This document shows, piece by piece, positions 10,258 through 22,710 of a stretch of 64,000 bases of DNA. The position numbers and the translations under genes were made by a program. How positions within the stretch are numbered: the stretch's first letter is position 1; each line of letters starts with the position of its first letter. Source of the DNA: Chamaea fasciata (Eukaryota > Chordata > Aves > Passeriformes > Sylviidae); NCBI GenBank assembly GCA_029207755.1, contig JARCOQ010000016.1, positions 5,752,501 through 5,816,500 of the forward strand, written 5' to 3'. Below the pieces are notes generated by a model. That model had not been told where the DNA came from, did no database searches, and worked only from the letters and a program-made list of their open reading frames with translations.

Positions 10258-10817
10258 AGAAATAGTTATTTGTGGAATCTCCTCTGGGGCTCATCTCCCC
10301 ATGGGCAAGGACAAGGACAGTGTTTGCTTTGATGTGGGATAATGCAGATCAGACCCTTCACAAGTGGTCATGGACTGGTAGCACCCACGTTTGCGTCCAG
10401 GGCTCCAAACTCAGAGCAGCTGAAGGAGAAGGTGCAGCGGAGGAGAGCCCAGGCAGGTGCTGGTGTCATGCCTCCATGTCTGCTCAGCTTTTGTATCATG
10501 GGTTGATTGTGGGCTTTCACTGGGAGTTGGCAAAACGCCTTGATCTCTGTGTTTCAGGCCACCTTTCTAAAACAAGAGAAAGCACTGGAGTTGAGGAGAA
10601 AAGTGGTGGGAAGGCAGGAAGGACTCCGGTATCGATTGGTTTTATCGACAAACTGGGTGTGTGGCCGTGGTGGGATGGAAGGGGAAGATGCACCTTCCCT
10701 CCCTTCATCTCCCTGCTGAAGCTACTGAGGTGCTCAGTGGGAGGGCAGGGCGAGACTTGCAACAGGAAATCCCCCCTGGTTGTAAGGAGAAAACCCCAGA
10801 CTCCAACATTTCCCCAT

Positions 10818-10950
10818 GAGAATGGTGCAGCCCTGACACAGCACCCCAGAGAGGCTGTGGAGTCTCCACCCTCGGGGTTTGGTCTAGGTTTGAAGCTAGC
10901 CTTGCTTGGGCCAGGAGGTTGGGTCCAGGACCTCCAGAAGTCCCTGCCAA
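10818..10950 (+). mobile_element. Decayed CR1-type LINE 3' end
   Basis: The segment follows the order of the 3' portion of avian CR1 elements. There is an AATGGTGCAG stretch, then GAGAGGCTGTGGAGTCTCCACCC-like sequence (the motif downstream of the ORF2 end), a degenerate middle, then GCTTGGGCCAGGAGGTTGGG and a GGACCTCCAGAAGTCCCTGCC-like block. The last block matches the usual pre-terminal block before the terminal 8-bp repeats, which are not visible here. It also explains the tail of the long open frame at 10272-10994. Identification is from memory of the family, not a database match. It is clearly inactive and heavily diverged. Confidence 0.6.
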
Positions 10951-11109
10951 GACAGGGATTCCTGCTGAAACCAAACCTGCAGGGCTGGGGTTAAAGTGGG
11001 GCTCCAGCAGCAGCCCCAGCCCTCAGAGCTCCCCCACAAACCATTGGGGTCGGGTGGGCTTGGTGGGGTGTAAATCTGGAGGAAGGGGGAGAAAGGCAGC
11101 GCTGTAAAA

Positions 11110-12290
11110 CCCTCTGTGGGGTTTGGAGAAGAGAAAAAACACCTGAAAGTGAGCTTCTTCTCCAAAAAGTAAGAGCCTCGCTTCTTCCCTTTCAATAACT
11201 TTCTCTTTAGTTTAAACCAACAAATGTCCATTTGTCAAGTGTTAATATTCACCCAATGTCCAGAGGACATACCTTGAAAGTTATTTATAACAAGACTTCT
11301 TTTTTTCTTCCAAGGAAACAGTGTTCTCATTCCGTATTTCTTCCGTGCTACAGAATTACCAATCAACTGTTTTGGAGTAATTTTAAATACAATTATAAGG
11401 AATGTGATTAGGACAAATGCAAAAGAAGTTAAACATAATCAATTCCTCAGTGCTGCCTTGTGGTTTACATTTTAGTATCGTTTAAGGGGATTTGCGCCAA
11501 CCTTTTGTAGTAGATTAAAGGCAGATATTTTGTTTGTTACAATCAAACCTATGATTTTGGTTTTATAAATTTTTAAAATATTAATTATAGTTTGAAAAGT
11601 ACATGGAGGTGAATACATTAACTAGTTTCCTGCTTAGATAGCAACTATTTGGTGTTTGGCATTAGATTAGCAAGGAGCAGGTTGGGAATTTTAATCCACC
11701 TTGTTAAGTTATTAAATTTTCTTTATTTACATACAGATCTCACTTTCATTAACATTGTAACAGGTGGTCATTAACAATTTATCATTTGCTAGGCAGAAAC
11801 AAAAAGAGATTTTGCTACCAAGTTTTCTCTACTGAGTGTCTCAATTATACTCTGTAGCAAGGCTAAAACAATTACAAATACTGTTCTACAACAATCCTCA
11901 AAACTTGGGCCTATGTGGAAAAATCAGTAATCTTTGAAAATTTCACAGTTTATAGTTTCACTCTGTGTAATTACATATACAAAGCTTCTTTTAATTTCAA
12001 AAAGGGAGATATTTTTACTCTAAAACATCTGCTACATTTAAAGTATTTGGGTTGAGGAAAGTATGGACCCCTTATTCCATCCTACTTATTTGCAACTTAG
12101 GTGAAGGCTAATAGAATTTTAATATGATCTGTAATCACACTAAAAACTGTAGTTCAAAATTCCTGAGCATCACTTCAGAGCTATTGAATAGCCCTGGATC
12201 TAATTAGCATAATCATTTGCAGAGCCCTTGGAGTCCCATTTTCACAACCTTTTTATATTCTGAAAACAGGGGGTTTATGGTTTCTTTCCA
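11110..12290. promoter_or_regulatory. Large candidate conserved non-coding block, about 1.2 kb
   Basis: This is the longest continuously AT-rich, repeat-poor block in the window, with many TAAT/ATTA, TTTATTTACA and TTTAATTTC cores spread evenly. No open frame above 60 residues lies within 11230-12200. The flanks are GC-rich and bland. Such contrast is typical of ultraconserved-like enhancer clusters, though simple AT-rich neutral DNA is the alternative. Confidence 0.45.
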
Positions 12291-12299
12291 TTTTTTGGC

Positions 12300-14340
12300 A
12301 TAGGAGAAGGACATGGCACAATTTCCTCCTCCTTCCCTGCTCCCTCCTCCTTCCCCTCTGCTCCCCCCAGGCTGCTGGTGCAGCACGTGCCACCCCCCAG
12401 CAGGCACCACAGAGCGAACCCTGGCCTCACTGCATCACCCCAAAGCCTTGGAGACAGCTGGAGGCACTGGAAGCTTTCCTCCTCCTCCTAAAAATAATGT
12501 GCTTGATAAGCCTCTCTCTCTTTTTAGCATCGCCTGTTCGTTTTGGAAGGAGCCGAAGCCTCCAGCAGCGCTTTCGGCGCAGCCGCCTCTCCCCCATCCC
12601 TGCACCTCCAGGAGCTGCTCTTCTCTTGGCAGCCAAGGGCTCGCTCTCACAAGGTGGTTTGTTCTGGCAAGGCAGCTAAATAGCTGTGGTCCTGGCACCA
12701 CTCTCTGTTTCGCAGGATAGAGTCCTCATTTGAGCCTCGTGTCATTTGCAAGGTTTCCAGCGATGCTGGTGCCGTTTGTGGTGATCCGTAACACATGGGT
12801 GACTTAGGAGCATTCCTCAGGCTTCCAGCTCCTGCTGCACCCAGGAATCCAAGCCCCACTTTAGGACGACTTTTCCCCAGTGTTATTTGAATTGTCATCT
12901 GGGTTTGGTGCATAAGTCAGGCTGCAAGAAGCTCCTACAGGATCATGTTTTATTCCACATAAAATGGCTTTGATGCTCTTAGAGCACATGGAGTGCTCCA
13001 GAATGGCTCTTGAACTGACTGATGCTGCCTCTGTGTGTGGCGAAAATAACCTTCATGTTACACTTGATCTGTTTTTGATCTGTTTAGGTAAGAAAGGATT
13101 ATGGAGACATTACAATTCTTAAGCAGATCCAGCTACTAGATCTTCACTGTCCATTTCATCCCTTTTGACTCCTAAATTGTAGTTAGGTAAGATGTTTAAA
13201 AACAACCATCACAGTTCACCTCAGGCTGACAAATCAGCACCCTAAAACCCTTTCACCGGCATTTCTGTTTCATTTCAAATAGTTTACACCAGAACTGGGG
13301 GATCTCAGTTGCCTCAGTTGTCCCACCAAGGTTCCCTCTATCAGCCTCATCTGCAAGAACAAGAGACACAAAAAATCACCCCTGGAAAATCCAGTGCCAC
13401 CAGGCTGGTTGGTGACCTCTCGTGTCCAGTCACAAATATGACCAAACTCTTTGGCTTCTCCTTGAAAACACATTTTATTTGTGTCTGGTGATCTTGGTTT
13501 TAATGTTCATTTTGCCCCTGGCAGTTTGTCTTTGTGGCTCACTGGAGCTCAGTGACTGGTTTTCAGTGTATTTCTGGACTGTCAGTTTGTTCCAAGCTGC
13601 AAAGTGATTCTCCTTCTGTAATTTAAGGACTTTTATGAATTGAACATCAAAGAAGCCTGTGAGTCCCGCTCTGTCTCTCAAGACTGATTCCTGCAATTAG
13701 AGTTTCCCTAAATCCTTTTAAATTTATCATTGCTTTCACAAATCCAAGCCACAAAGTGCTGGATTCCTGAGCTGTTTTATTTCCTCTCTCTGCACATCGT
13801 GGCTGCATGTCAAGGGTTGGGACAGTCATTTCTGACTTTAGTGGGAGCTGATTGTTTGCTTCCACATCTGGACTAACAAAGGAGTGGTTAGAGGAACCAG
13901 GTGTGAGAGTTCAGTCTGGGGTAGGTATATCCTGAAGGACATTTACTTTGAAAGATCCAAACCTGCCTCCTCATTCTGTTTGTCGTCAGGATGCTTATGG
14001 ACCTGGTCCAGCAAATCTTCCTGCCTCATGTTTGACAAAAGCCACACAAATGTGGAGAAAGGCCAAGTTCTGGTAGGTTTTTCCTGATCCTAAGTGAGGC
14101 AATGTGCAGGTGGATCCCCAGCCCTGACCTGTGTAGGCATCCCCAAGGATCCTCAGCTGGCATTGTTGTGTGGATGTCATTTGTGCTCTGGCTTGAGGGA
14201 ACTATCCTGCTGGCTTGGTTGAGTGTGGCCACGCTGCAAGTTAAGCCCTACCTGCGCTTCCTCCACCCCTTCCTCACCCTCACCTGCTGCACCAGCATCA
14301 CTTACCTGTGCTTGGATCCTATGCCATTGTGAAATAAATC
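12300..14340. other. Non-coding stretch without recognised features
   Basis: Mixed composition. A MEF2-like CTAAAAATAA lies at about 12488-12497. The frames at 12313-12720 and 14102-14332 have no recognisable domain. The part 12900-13300 is somewhat AT-rich. I see no gene, repeat or RNA. Confidence 0.5.
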
Positions 14341-15010
14341 GGTAAGAACATTTTATTTTAATAGACAAGGAAAATTAATGCCTAGAGATTACCGTAAAAA
14401 AAGACACAGCCAGAATGCCTCCCTGCTTCTGCCACTGTTCTCTGCCTACATCCATTTTCTAGAAGCTTTTGAATTGCTTCTTTCTGACTAAAATCTTTCC
14501 ACAGCAAAGATGTCCTTGATTGTGCTATTTTAAAAAGTAATTTTCCCCACCCTTGAAAGTTTTTATCTGCAGCGTTTTATATTTTCTCACTGACTTAAAT
14601 AGCTTGGTCTCTCTCTTTCTCAAAGTAGAATAGACAGTGCCTTTATTTATCCTGTTGGTGCTTTAAACTGCAATAAGATAAATGGGCACAATTATAGATG
14701 TATACCAGAAAAGGAACATGTGTTCTAGCATATGTGATACTAACCTAAGCTGACATCTAAATGTACTTCTCAGATAACAAACATTACACACACACATATT
14801 TATTAAACTCAGCAACAGCCCTTGCCATCCTTTTCAGCTACTTTTAAACAGCTGGTGAACTGTCAAAACCACGTTAAATATTTTAACAAACAAGTTAAAT
14901 ATTTTTAGTTGTTTCTCTGATGGGAGTAAAAATTCAGGATGGAGTAATCTAACCGCTTTTGTGAAACGCTCGAGGAAAAGCAGAGGATGATTTTATTTGG
15001 CTGTAAGTTG
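14341..15010. promoter_or_regulatory. Candidate conserved non-coding block
   Basis: AT-rich and non-repetitive, with no open frame above 60 residues. It contains ATTTTATTTTAATAG, TTTATTTATCC, CAATAAGATAAATGG and a near-duplicate pair of GTTAAATATTTT at 14873 and 14894, 21 bases apart. The edges against GC-rich flanks are sharp at about 15010. Enhancer function is inferred. Confidence 0.4.
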
Positions 15011-15459
15011 TGAGCCAACTTTCCTTCTAAAGGATTAAACTGAGCTCTGCACCTGAGACCCAGGGAGCCACGCCGCACCTCCGAGCTCCTGGGATTTGTG
15101 GTGGGGAAAACCCCTTGGATTCCCCCCCCCCGTGGGATTTACCACAGGCTAACCCAGAGGATTAGATAATGGAAAGCTGGTAAATGTTTTTTTACAGTGC
15201 CCGGGTGTTTATGGGGCTCTTTTGCTCCTCTCCTGAGTTCCCTCTCCACAGATCTGGTCCTGAAAGCCTGGGGAGCATCACGGGCATGACTCGGGCTGTG
15301 CAGACACGTGTGGCAGAGAGGCCCTTCAGTGCTTCAAGGCAGGCTGGAAGCTCCAAGCAGCCACGATTTATATCACTAAAAGTCAGAAAGGATTTGCAAA
15401 GCATCCATTCTATTGCTATTTAAGTGCAACAGAGAAAATCCACAGTGAAAAGGCACAGG

Positions 15460-15910
15460 CCAAGAGTCTTTTTATGTTTAATATACATAAAAAAGTTGAG
15501 TATTATAACATGTGAGCGGGAGATAATGACAGGTGAATAAAAAGAAAGACAGCGACGTATCTAGCAAAGTGTCAGATTGATAAATAAATGAACAAAGACA
15601 GGAGAATAAAAGGCTGTTATGAAATATATCAAATCTGATGTGATATGGATCGTGTTGCGGGAAGTTCAGTCTTCCTTTGCTGAGACAGGAGTCAAGGACA
15701 AACAGTTTGTCTGCGATTATGAGCTGTCCTGGCTGGGGAAATAAATACACCTGGAGGATGGCTCTGTCCTTCTCCCTGCCTGCCTGGCTACCAGCACGCC
15801 CGGGAAGTTAATACAACACAATTTATTATGGGCGGCGTCTCCCATGCAGAATTATTACAAACTACTTCTGAGTGGATTATGGGCTCTCATGCAAAACTAA
15901 GAAATAAAGA
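15460..15910. promoter_or_regulatory. Candidate conserved non-coding block
   Basis: The block holds many discrete factor-like cores: TTAATATACAT, AATAAATGAACAAAG, AAATATATCAAATCTGATG, ACAATTTATTATGGGC, AGAATTATTACAAAC, and GATTATGGGCTC. It has a few CpGs in otherwise AT-rich sequence, a sign of unmethylated or constrained DNA. The minus frame at 15478-15750 is a Phe/Leu/Ser-rich frame with no domain. This is one of the more convincing enhancer-like textures. Confidence 0.45.
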
Positions 15911-15919
15911 AAGCACAGT

Positions 15920-17040
15920 CCAGGCTGCACCCTCACATCTGCAGAGGGGAAGCAGAGCTGGAAGCCAAGCCAGAGGATCGTGTTTTGCCATAATGGAAGA
16001 ATGATTGATTAAGCAGAAAGTGGAGGATTTGGGGAGGAGCCTGTGGTGTTTTGCTGGAGCGACCAGGAGGAATCAGCCATGGAGATGTGATGGATCTTGA
16101 AAACGAATCTCAGCACCACAGAGAGGCTCAGTAGAGTGTGTGGAGTGAGGAGTTGTGGTCCCTGCCAGGCAGCAGCACCCACTGAGCAAAGGCAGCAAAG
16201 GGACAGCAGGGGTGGGAGAGAGGCCATGCTGTGTTCCCTGGGCAGCAGTGACCGTGTTTGGAGGATGGTGATGGAGGCCACTGGCAGGTCAAACTCTCCT
16301 GCTGGAAACTGAGGAACCAGAGAGAAGCCAGGTCTCTCTTTGGAGAGAGCAAGCTCCAGCCCTGACCTTCCTGCCACAGGGAAAGGATGACCTCAGGAGG
16401 GGAGCAGGGGTCAGCCCAAGCAGGGGCCAGCCTGGGGCATCTCCTTCCCCACAGCTGCAGTGTAAAACTGGCACAAGAGGGGAAACAGCAGGGAAAAATC
16501 CAGCTGGCCACGTGTAGTACAGTGATCTTGGGGTAAATGAGGGTTACAGAGCTACCTGGAAAGGCAGGAATGAAGGATATCAAGGGGGACAGTGAAACAG
16601 CCTTGGAAAGTGTCAACCAGCCATGGTGGGGGCTGTGTCTGCAGATGAACTGGGGCAGTTGTCCAGTGGGAAAGCTGTCCCATGGACAAAGCTTTACCCC
16701 AAGGCACACAGGGAGAATGGCTGAACAAACAGGAAAAAACCATTCGTGCTACAGTGATTTTTGATACAAAGATGAATTTTCCCCCAAAACTGGGAATTTA
16801 CAGGAAATTGTCCAGGCATAACTTGGTGCGAGACTTTTGAAGAACCACTCACAGGACACCAGCAGCCTTCTCGGCAGTGATGGAGACGTATCCCAGAAAA
16901 ACTCAGAAAGGCCGTGAGGTTAAAAGGCTTGGCAGGACCTCTGGGCAAAGAAGTTTTAAATTTTCCAAACCTGGTTTCTGAGGAGGATTTTCCTGTGTTG
17001 AACCAGACCTAAGGTATCACAAACTGTTACAAGTGAGCTA
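15920..17040. other. Non-coding stretch without recognised features
   Basis: Mixed GC. The minus frames at 16009-16377 and 16128-16709 (193 residues) overlap frames of similar length on the other strand and contain no recognisable domain. They are treated as chance. Confidence 0.55.
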
Positions 17041-17098
17041 ATGGTATTAGTGTTTCATCACTCAGCATTACTGAAATTCTTGTCCTGTATTTTTTGGG

Positions 17099-17104
<6 letters not shown>

Positions 17105-17144
<40 letters not shown>
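17105..17144 (+). repeat. CT microsatellite, about 20 units
   Basis: An uninterrupted (CT)n of about 40 bases is flanked by T-rich sequence. It can form triplex DNA and is likely polymorphic. It encodes the Ser-Leu run of the frame at 17041-17361, which is therefore not a gene. Confidence 0.97.
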
Positions 17145-17148
<4 letters not shown>

Positions 17149-17439
17149 CTTTTTTTGTTAAAAACAAGACTTATAACAAATGCTGTCAGAATTTACAAAC
17201 ACAGGTCTGATCTGCCAAGTGCTTCTCACAACAGGATCCTTGCTCATCACTCACAGTTCCAGGTCCAAGGAGGAGGTTTTGTTAAGAGACTCGGTAGAAA
17301 AATGTTTCTTTGTCAGCTCTACTTGGCAGCAATCACCAGGGCAGGCAGCCTCCTCTATTAGGATTGCTTTCTGTGTCAAACACCTCATCATTAGAAAGTG
17401 AGGCTTGAATGTTATTCTTTAAGCCTTAGATCAACTGTG

Positions 17440-17800
17440 GAGGCTGAGATGTAATGGAAAAACCTGATGCTGGAAATTCTCGAGTCATTATCACAATTTA
17501 TACTTAAAAGAGCTCCAGTTTTATAGCAAAAAGAAAAAAAAATCCATTCATTTTAATCATTGCAGAGATTATTAAAAGGTCTTGAATATTATTTATTGCA
17601 ATTCTGTACCAGTTCTAATTCACTCATTAATTCTATTCATCTTGAAACTAATTTTAAACTTCCAAAATTTACCGTAGCATTTTGAAAAGTTAAAGCAACT
17701 TTCAAGATGAATAGAATTAATGTTTTCTTTCCCTCCTTACAAACTGTTTTCACCTTCAAATACAAACCATGACCATACCATGCTAATAGCTGCAAATGTA
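17440..17800. promoter_or_regulatory. Candidate conserved element containing a long hairpin
   Basis: AT-rich, non-repetitive sequence with TTATTTATTGCAATTC, CAGTTCTAATTCACTCATTAATTC and TTAATCATTGC cores. The inverted repeat at 17625-17722 forms its centre. There is no coding potential. Confidence 0.45.
17625..17722. repeat. Inverted repeat with 23-bp perfect arms
   Basis: The left arm 17625-17647 (CATTAATTCTATTCATCTTG plus three A) is an exact reverse complement of 17700-17722. The 52-base interior continues as an imperfect stem: the inner left TTTTAAACTTCC-like and inner right GAAAAGTTAAAG-like parts are roughly complementary. The folded length of about 98 bases fits an old MITE or Eulor/UCON-type hairpin, or possibly a small-RNA precursor. 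A perfect 23-base palindrome arm is very unlikely by chance. Confidence 0.85.
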
Positions 17801-17809
17801 TTCTCTGTT

Positions 17810-20800
17810 TAAGGTTTCAAAACCATTACTTGACAGCTGACGTGGAACATAATTTCAGTCTCATTTTCAATGAGAGACAGTGCAGCCTCCTCTAGGAGCT
17901 GCAGCCTCAACGCTTGCTCCAAACACATTTCCACAGCTGAGGATGTGGAATGAAGCTTTTTTTCCCCTCTGCTTCCTCCTGTATATTTTCCATTTTCTCT
18001 GTGTTCCCTCTGACCAAAGACCATTACAGGTCTGTAGAGTCTGACACAGCTGTCATAAATTTGGAGGGTTTGCTGTGTGGGGGGAACATCTGGTTCCTAA
18101 GAAAACAAAGTGTTATTTTCCTGATGGCTGCAGGAGAATGTCTGGGTTTGATCCACCTGTGAGGACTGATTATTTTTTAAACTTCATACCAACACACAGG
18201 AGGTGGATGCTTCCTGGATCCTGTGGCATAGCTCTGCCAGAACTGGCCTCCATTTCCTAAATTCTTCAGATGAAAAAAGTTTCTCTCTCCTTGCTAAATT
18301 TCTACAGGACCTGAAGGAGCAGGCATGGTTCTTTCTTTCATTGAATGATCATAAATTCCGTTCTGAAACAAGGAAAACCTCAGCAGAAGCAGCTGGAAAC
18401 TCTGTGAACAGAGTGTTTTCAGTTTTGCATCATTGGCCAGGCTGCTGGGGTGGTGCTGTGGTGAAGGTGAATTCCTCCTCACACCAAAGGCTTGCTGTTC
18501 TTCGTGGAGTGATTGCCTTCATCTGAAGATGTTAAAGTTTGAACCCAGTTTTCTGATAAACCCCACGCTGCCTTTCTCCTGGCAGTGAGATTATTTGCAA
18601 TAAGAGTTTCTGGAGCTTTGGGTGCTTTATTTGTAGGTTCTGAAATGATGGTGTCTCTGTAGCAAAAAGGCAGCAAGGGCTTATTTCTGAGCAGCTTCAG
18701 GTGTGTACACGAGTGGTCTGAGATATATCAGTTATTTGGAAAGGTCTGTTGGTGGCACGTAACTGCGAAACTGTTCTCATCTTGGATTTTGTAAGGTCAT
18801 CACTGTGTTCAAGCCTACCTCTCACGCTTTGCTACAGCTACAGAGTGAAGAGGGGCGTATACTGTAAACAAAGAACTGCAGGAAGGTCCTTGGTGGGTAC
18901 ATTTATCATTTGAAGCCAACAGAGGTGGGTTTGTGGGGTTTTTTTGGGGAGTGTGTTCTTTTTCTATTTTGAGCTGAGTTTGAATCTGTACAGAACCCTT
19001 CCAGTTTTTCCAGATATTGCTGGGGAATTTTCCCTAGGATGGTTTAGGCCAGTTGGAAATGCCACAGAGATCCTCTTGCCATCCATAAACCACAAAGGTG
19101 AAGCTAGATTTGGCCCCGCTTTCTCTTACACCCCAGGGAACACCCCTGCTCTTGGTGGGAAGCCAGGAAGAAAAGCAGTGGTTTAGAGGGCAGTTACAGG
19201 GTCCAGAGCAAATGTGGATGGGGTTCCCCAACTCCCAAACCCTTCAAAAACAGGAAACACAACAGCCACAGCTGGAAAGCAAGGGGAGCCAGACATCCTG
19301 GGCAAGGCTCTGCAACTGGTGAACAAAGAGGTCTCCTGAAGATCTTCCCCTGTGACAGGTCCCCTGGGCCCCTTTTGCTGTGTAGTGGCCATTTCTGCCT
19401 TGGCTGTAATGTGGGATTTTTGCTGGTTGAAACCTCTTCCTGAAGGAAATGGGGACAAACCCTGTTTCTCCTTGAGGTGCTGGGCTGTTGGAGTGCTCGA
19501 AACGCACTGTGGCAGAGCATAACTCTTTTTTATGCTTGTGGTCACTTGCCTTGATTTTATAAGTGGCAAGTCTGGCAGTGTGGGATATAGAGCAGGGGGC
19601 CCCCAGTGTTGTCAGGGAACGTGTCTGAGTAAAGCATTTTATGGCTTGGCTCGATCTATTTCCTAGCTGGAATATTTCCATCAGTTTCCTTTGGCTGTGC
19701 CCGAGGTTCCAGCTTGTGGTTTCCGTGTTTTCCTTCCCCTGAAGACCTCTGTCTTCTCTTGGAGGAGGGAGGGAGAGCAGGGAAAGATGCTGCTTTTGTG
19801 CTTCCTGCACGTTTGAGATGAAAGTTCCTGCTGCTCCTCTCTGCTCCACGTACGGATCTTTTCCAGGAGAGAAGTGGATGGTGCAGATTGCCTTTAGCAC
19901 CAAGATTAAGTGGATCCTGCTCGGCAGCAGCCACAAAATTTAGGAAAGGAAATAGAGGTCTGATGCAAGCGAGCACACCTGGGCTAGCTGAATCTCCCTG
20001 GCTCAGAGACACAGGCTGGGAAGATGTGGCAGGAGGGCTCCAGCAGGATGGATGCGCCAGGTCAGTATCTCAGCTCCCCCTCGGTGGGTTTCCCCTCCAG
20101 GTGTAGCCTGGGATCATGATCAGGGATTCAGGTGGAGAATGAACCCTCTGTATCTCAGATGAGTCTCAGCCTCACATCTGAAAAAAGCTGCAACCCATCT
20201 GAGGGGATAAAGACCTCTCCCCTGTGCCAAACAAAATTGTTGTAGCTGGTGGCTAAAATGACCTGTCTGGTTTTTCCCTGCCCAGCTGCCTTGCACAGCA
20301 CTGCAGCAGACACAGGGGCCAGCACCCATGAGGAGGATGGATGCCACCTCTCCTGAATTTTGTAAGTCTAAATCTTGGTGTCATGCTCAAAGATCTGCTT
20401 CCACCTGAAGTGTTGCTGTTGAAAACAGATCTGCAGCAGTGTTTGCAATGGGGGTACAGGAGCTGGCAGCCTCGGAAGCAGAGATGCTGCAGGACTGAGA
20501 AATGGGTCTCCAGCTTTATGCTTGATTGGGAAGTTTGAAAAAAAAAAACATAAAAGGGATTATTATGCAGTTTTTCAAGCCAAAAATGCAAGCAGTTATT
20601 CAGACATGAGGAAAACTGTCATTGCCCATGGCAGCTTAAGGAAACTGGCCAGAGAAAGGAAGCGTTGTGTGCTAAGGTAACACAGGGAAGAGCCTTAGAG
20701 TGATTCTCGGGCACCTGCCAGGTCAAAAAAAAGCCACCAACTGACTTCCAGAGGCCTTGGATGGAGTCCAGAGTTAGAGCAGTGCCTGATCCCTAAGCTG

Positions 20801-20860
20801 CTGGGTAGTTGAGGAAGGCTTTGTGATTTAGGATGGCCATTGCAGTTTAAAGTGTTGGCA
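17810..20860. other. Non-coding stretch without recognised features
   Basis: About 3 kb of mixed composition. The minus frames at 19183-19569 and 19244-19936 (230 residues) lack any recognisable domain and are each other's shadows in different frames. A10 runs occur near 20538. No RNA gene or repeat is supported. Confidence 0.55.
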
Positions 20861-20879
20861 TTGTGTTGTAAATACAGTT

Positions 20880-22700
20880 TAGCTGGATGATGCATTTCCT
20901 ATTTCAGGTTCTGATTTCAATTACAAACACTGACTGGCTCGATACTATCATTACTAAACTGAAGCCTTTAAAATTCAAGGCAAAAAAGTTTCAAAAAGTG
21001 AATGAATTGATCTGTCACTCATACAGAGTGCCCAACTCAGCAGTGCAAAGGCGAAAGGCAGAATAACCTGAACCTCTGGATCTGTATCTCCAAGCACACA
21101 ATGACAGCAACTGCCTAATTCCTGTTAAAGAACAGCCATAGTAAATAAGACTTTATTTTTGGTAAGAAGGCAGTGGGAGTTACTTGGATTGTACTGCAGG
21201 AAAATGGGATAGAGAAGACAAAAATGTGAGGTTTCGAAGACAGAGCTAGCAGATAAACTCATATTGGATTTGTGCTTCTTTCTGCTTAAGAAGTGTGGCC
21301 CTTACCATGCCATTGGTTTTTAAGCAAAGCTCTCCATTGATTTCAGAGGGGTATCCTGCCCAAAAATCAATGGCAGGGGATGCCCCCATGTATTTACCTA
21401 CTCGGATTTGGTTATTGACTTTTAATAACTCTACAGATACTAACATGGCAAAATGCCAGGACAGTGTTGCTGCAAATTTAAGTCAGGAATTCCCTTGGAA
21501 ATCTCATGTGGCATTGCCTAAATGCCTCGTTTTGCAGTGACCACCCCCGAAATGCAAATTGTTCTGCTCTCCAGGTGAACGTGTGCCTTTTTTTTCCCGA
21601 GTGATCACCTATCCATCAGAAAATTGGGAGTGGGAGGGGTGCAGGGCAGGCTGATTCTGCAAAGCTGCCTGCTAAAGCCCTGATTACTGTTATCAAGCAA
21701 AGAAGCAGTCCAGTTTAAGCTGCTGGGGTTTCTGACGAGCAACAGGTTATAATGAGGGAAGGCAGAGGAACGCGTGAATGAGCGACTACAGACCCTGGTA
21801 AAGAGAGGATTACACTGAAGGTACGTTCCAGGGAAGAGACTGCACATTTCAGGGCAAGGCAGCAAATGGGCTTAAAAAAATAATCTGAATTTTTTCTTTC
21901 CCTCCCAATCCAACAAAGATAGAGAGCGTAAGATGCTTGTGGAGGGCAGGTCAGCACATCAAACAGGCTCTGCTGGCACTGCTGGGAGCGGTGAGGGAAG
22001 GATCCTGCCTGCCTGGGGTGAGTCAATGAGGTTAAAATGTGTGCTCTTACCGAGCTGGCCCTGGAGGTGTGAGGGTGCTCGGCTGTGTATCTGCACAGCA
22101 TCTCCCCCAGGCACATCACTGTTGTCTCCTCCTCAGCCTCACTACATTTTCTGGTTGCAGTGGATGTTATCTCAGCAGTCCTCTGCTCCATTTGAGTCCT
22201 AAATAAGCCAAAGGAAGATGTTTTGGATACCCTTTTGCTTTTTTAGGATTTGTTGGAAATTTACTGTGAGGAAAAGCTAAAGCTGAGATTTAAAACACGG
22301 TGGCTGCTTGGTAGCAACTGCCTGTGGGGGATTCTTTCCCTGGGATAAATGCATGGCCCCTTCCCCTGTGGCAATTGAATAACCCACCTTGTATCTGCTG
22401 TAAGGCAAAATTGGGTGCCTGAGCCGGGAGTGGGATTGCCACAAGTGCAGTCCAAAGCCCATTTTAGCTGGAGATGTCTGTTCTAACAGCTACAATCCAG
22501 GAATCAGCAAAGAGAAAAGCTTCAAAATGGTTCAAAATCCAGGAGAAAGGCTGATTTTTTCCTCTTCTTACACCATGAGGGTGATTGTAGCAATGTCAAG
22601 ATACACCCTTTACTAGCCAGATAAGGCAGTGCCCTTTGCTGTCTGAAGATTGTGCAGGGCTTGTGTTCTTGTCAAACAGAGGAGGGATGCAGCATTCCTC
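20880..22700. other. Mostly featureless; AT-richer part at 20880-21480
   Basis: The first 600 bases are moderately AT-rich and could contain weak conserved sequence (for example TTTCAATTACAAACACTGACTGG-type texture near 20914). The rest is bland. No frame shows a domain. Confidence 0.4.
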
Positions 22701-22710
22701 TTTCCAGCGA

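Noticed and set aside
10272..10994. 240-residue plus-strand open frame, the longest in the window
   Set aside because: No domain, no start context or splice support, and its 3' part is explained by a decayed CR1 3' end.
19244..19936. 230-residue minus-strand frame
   Set aside because: No domain; three minus-strand frames overlap in different phases with similar lengths, as expected by chance in this composition.
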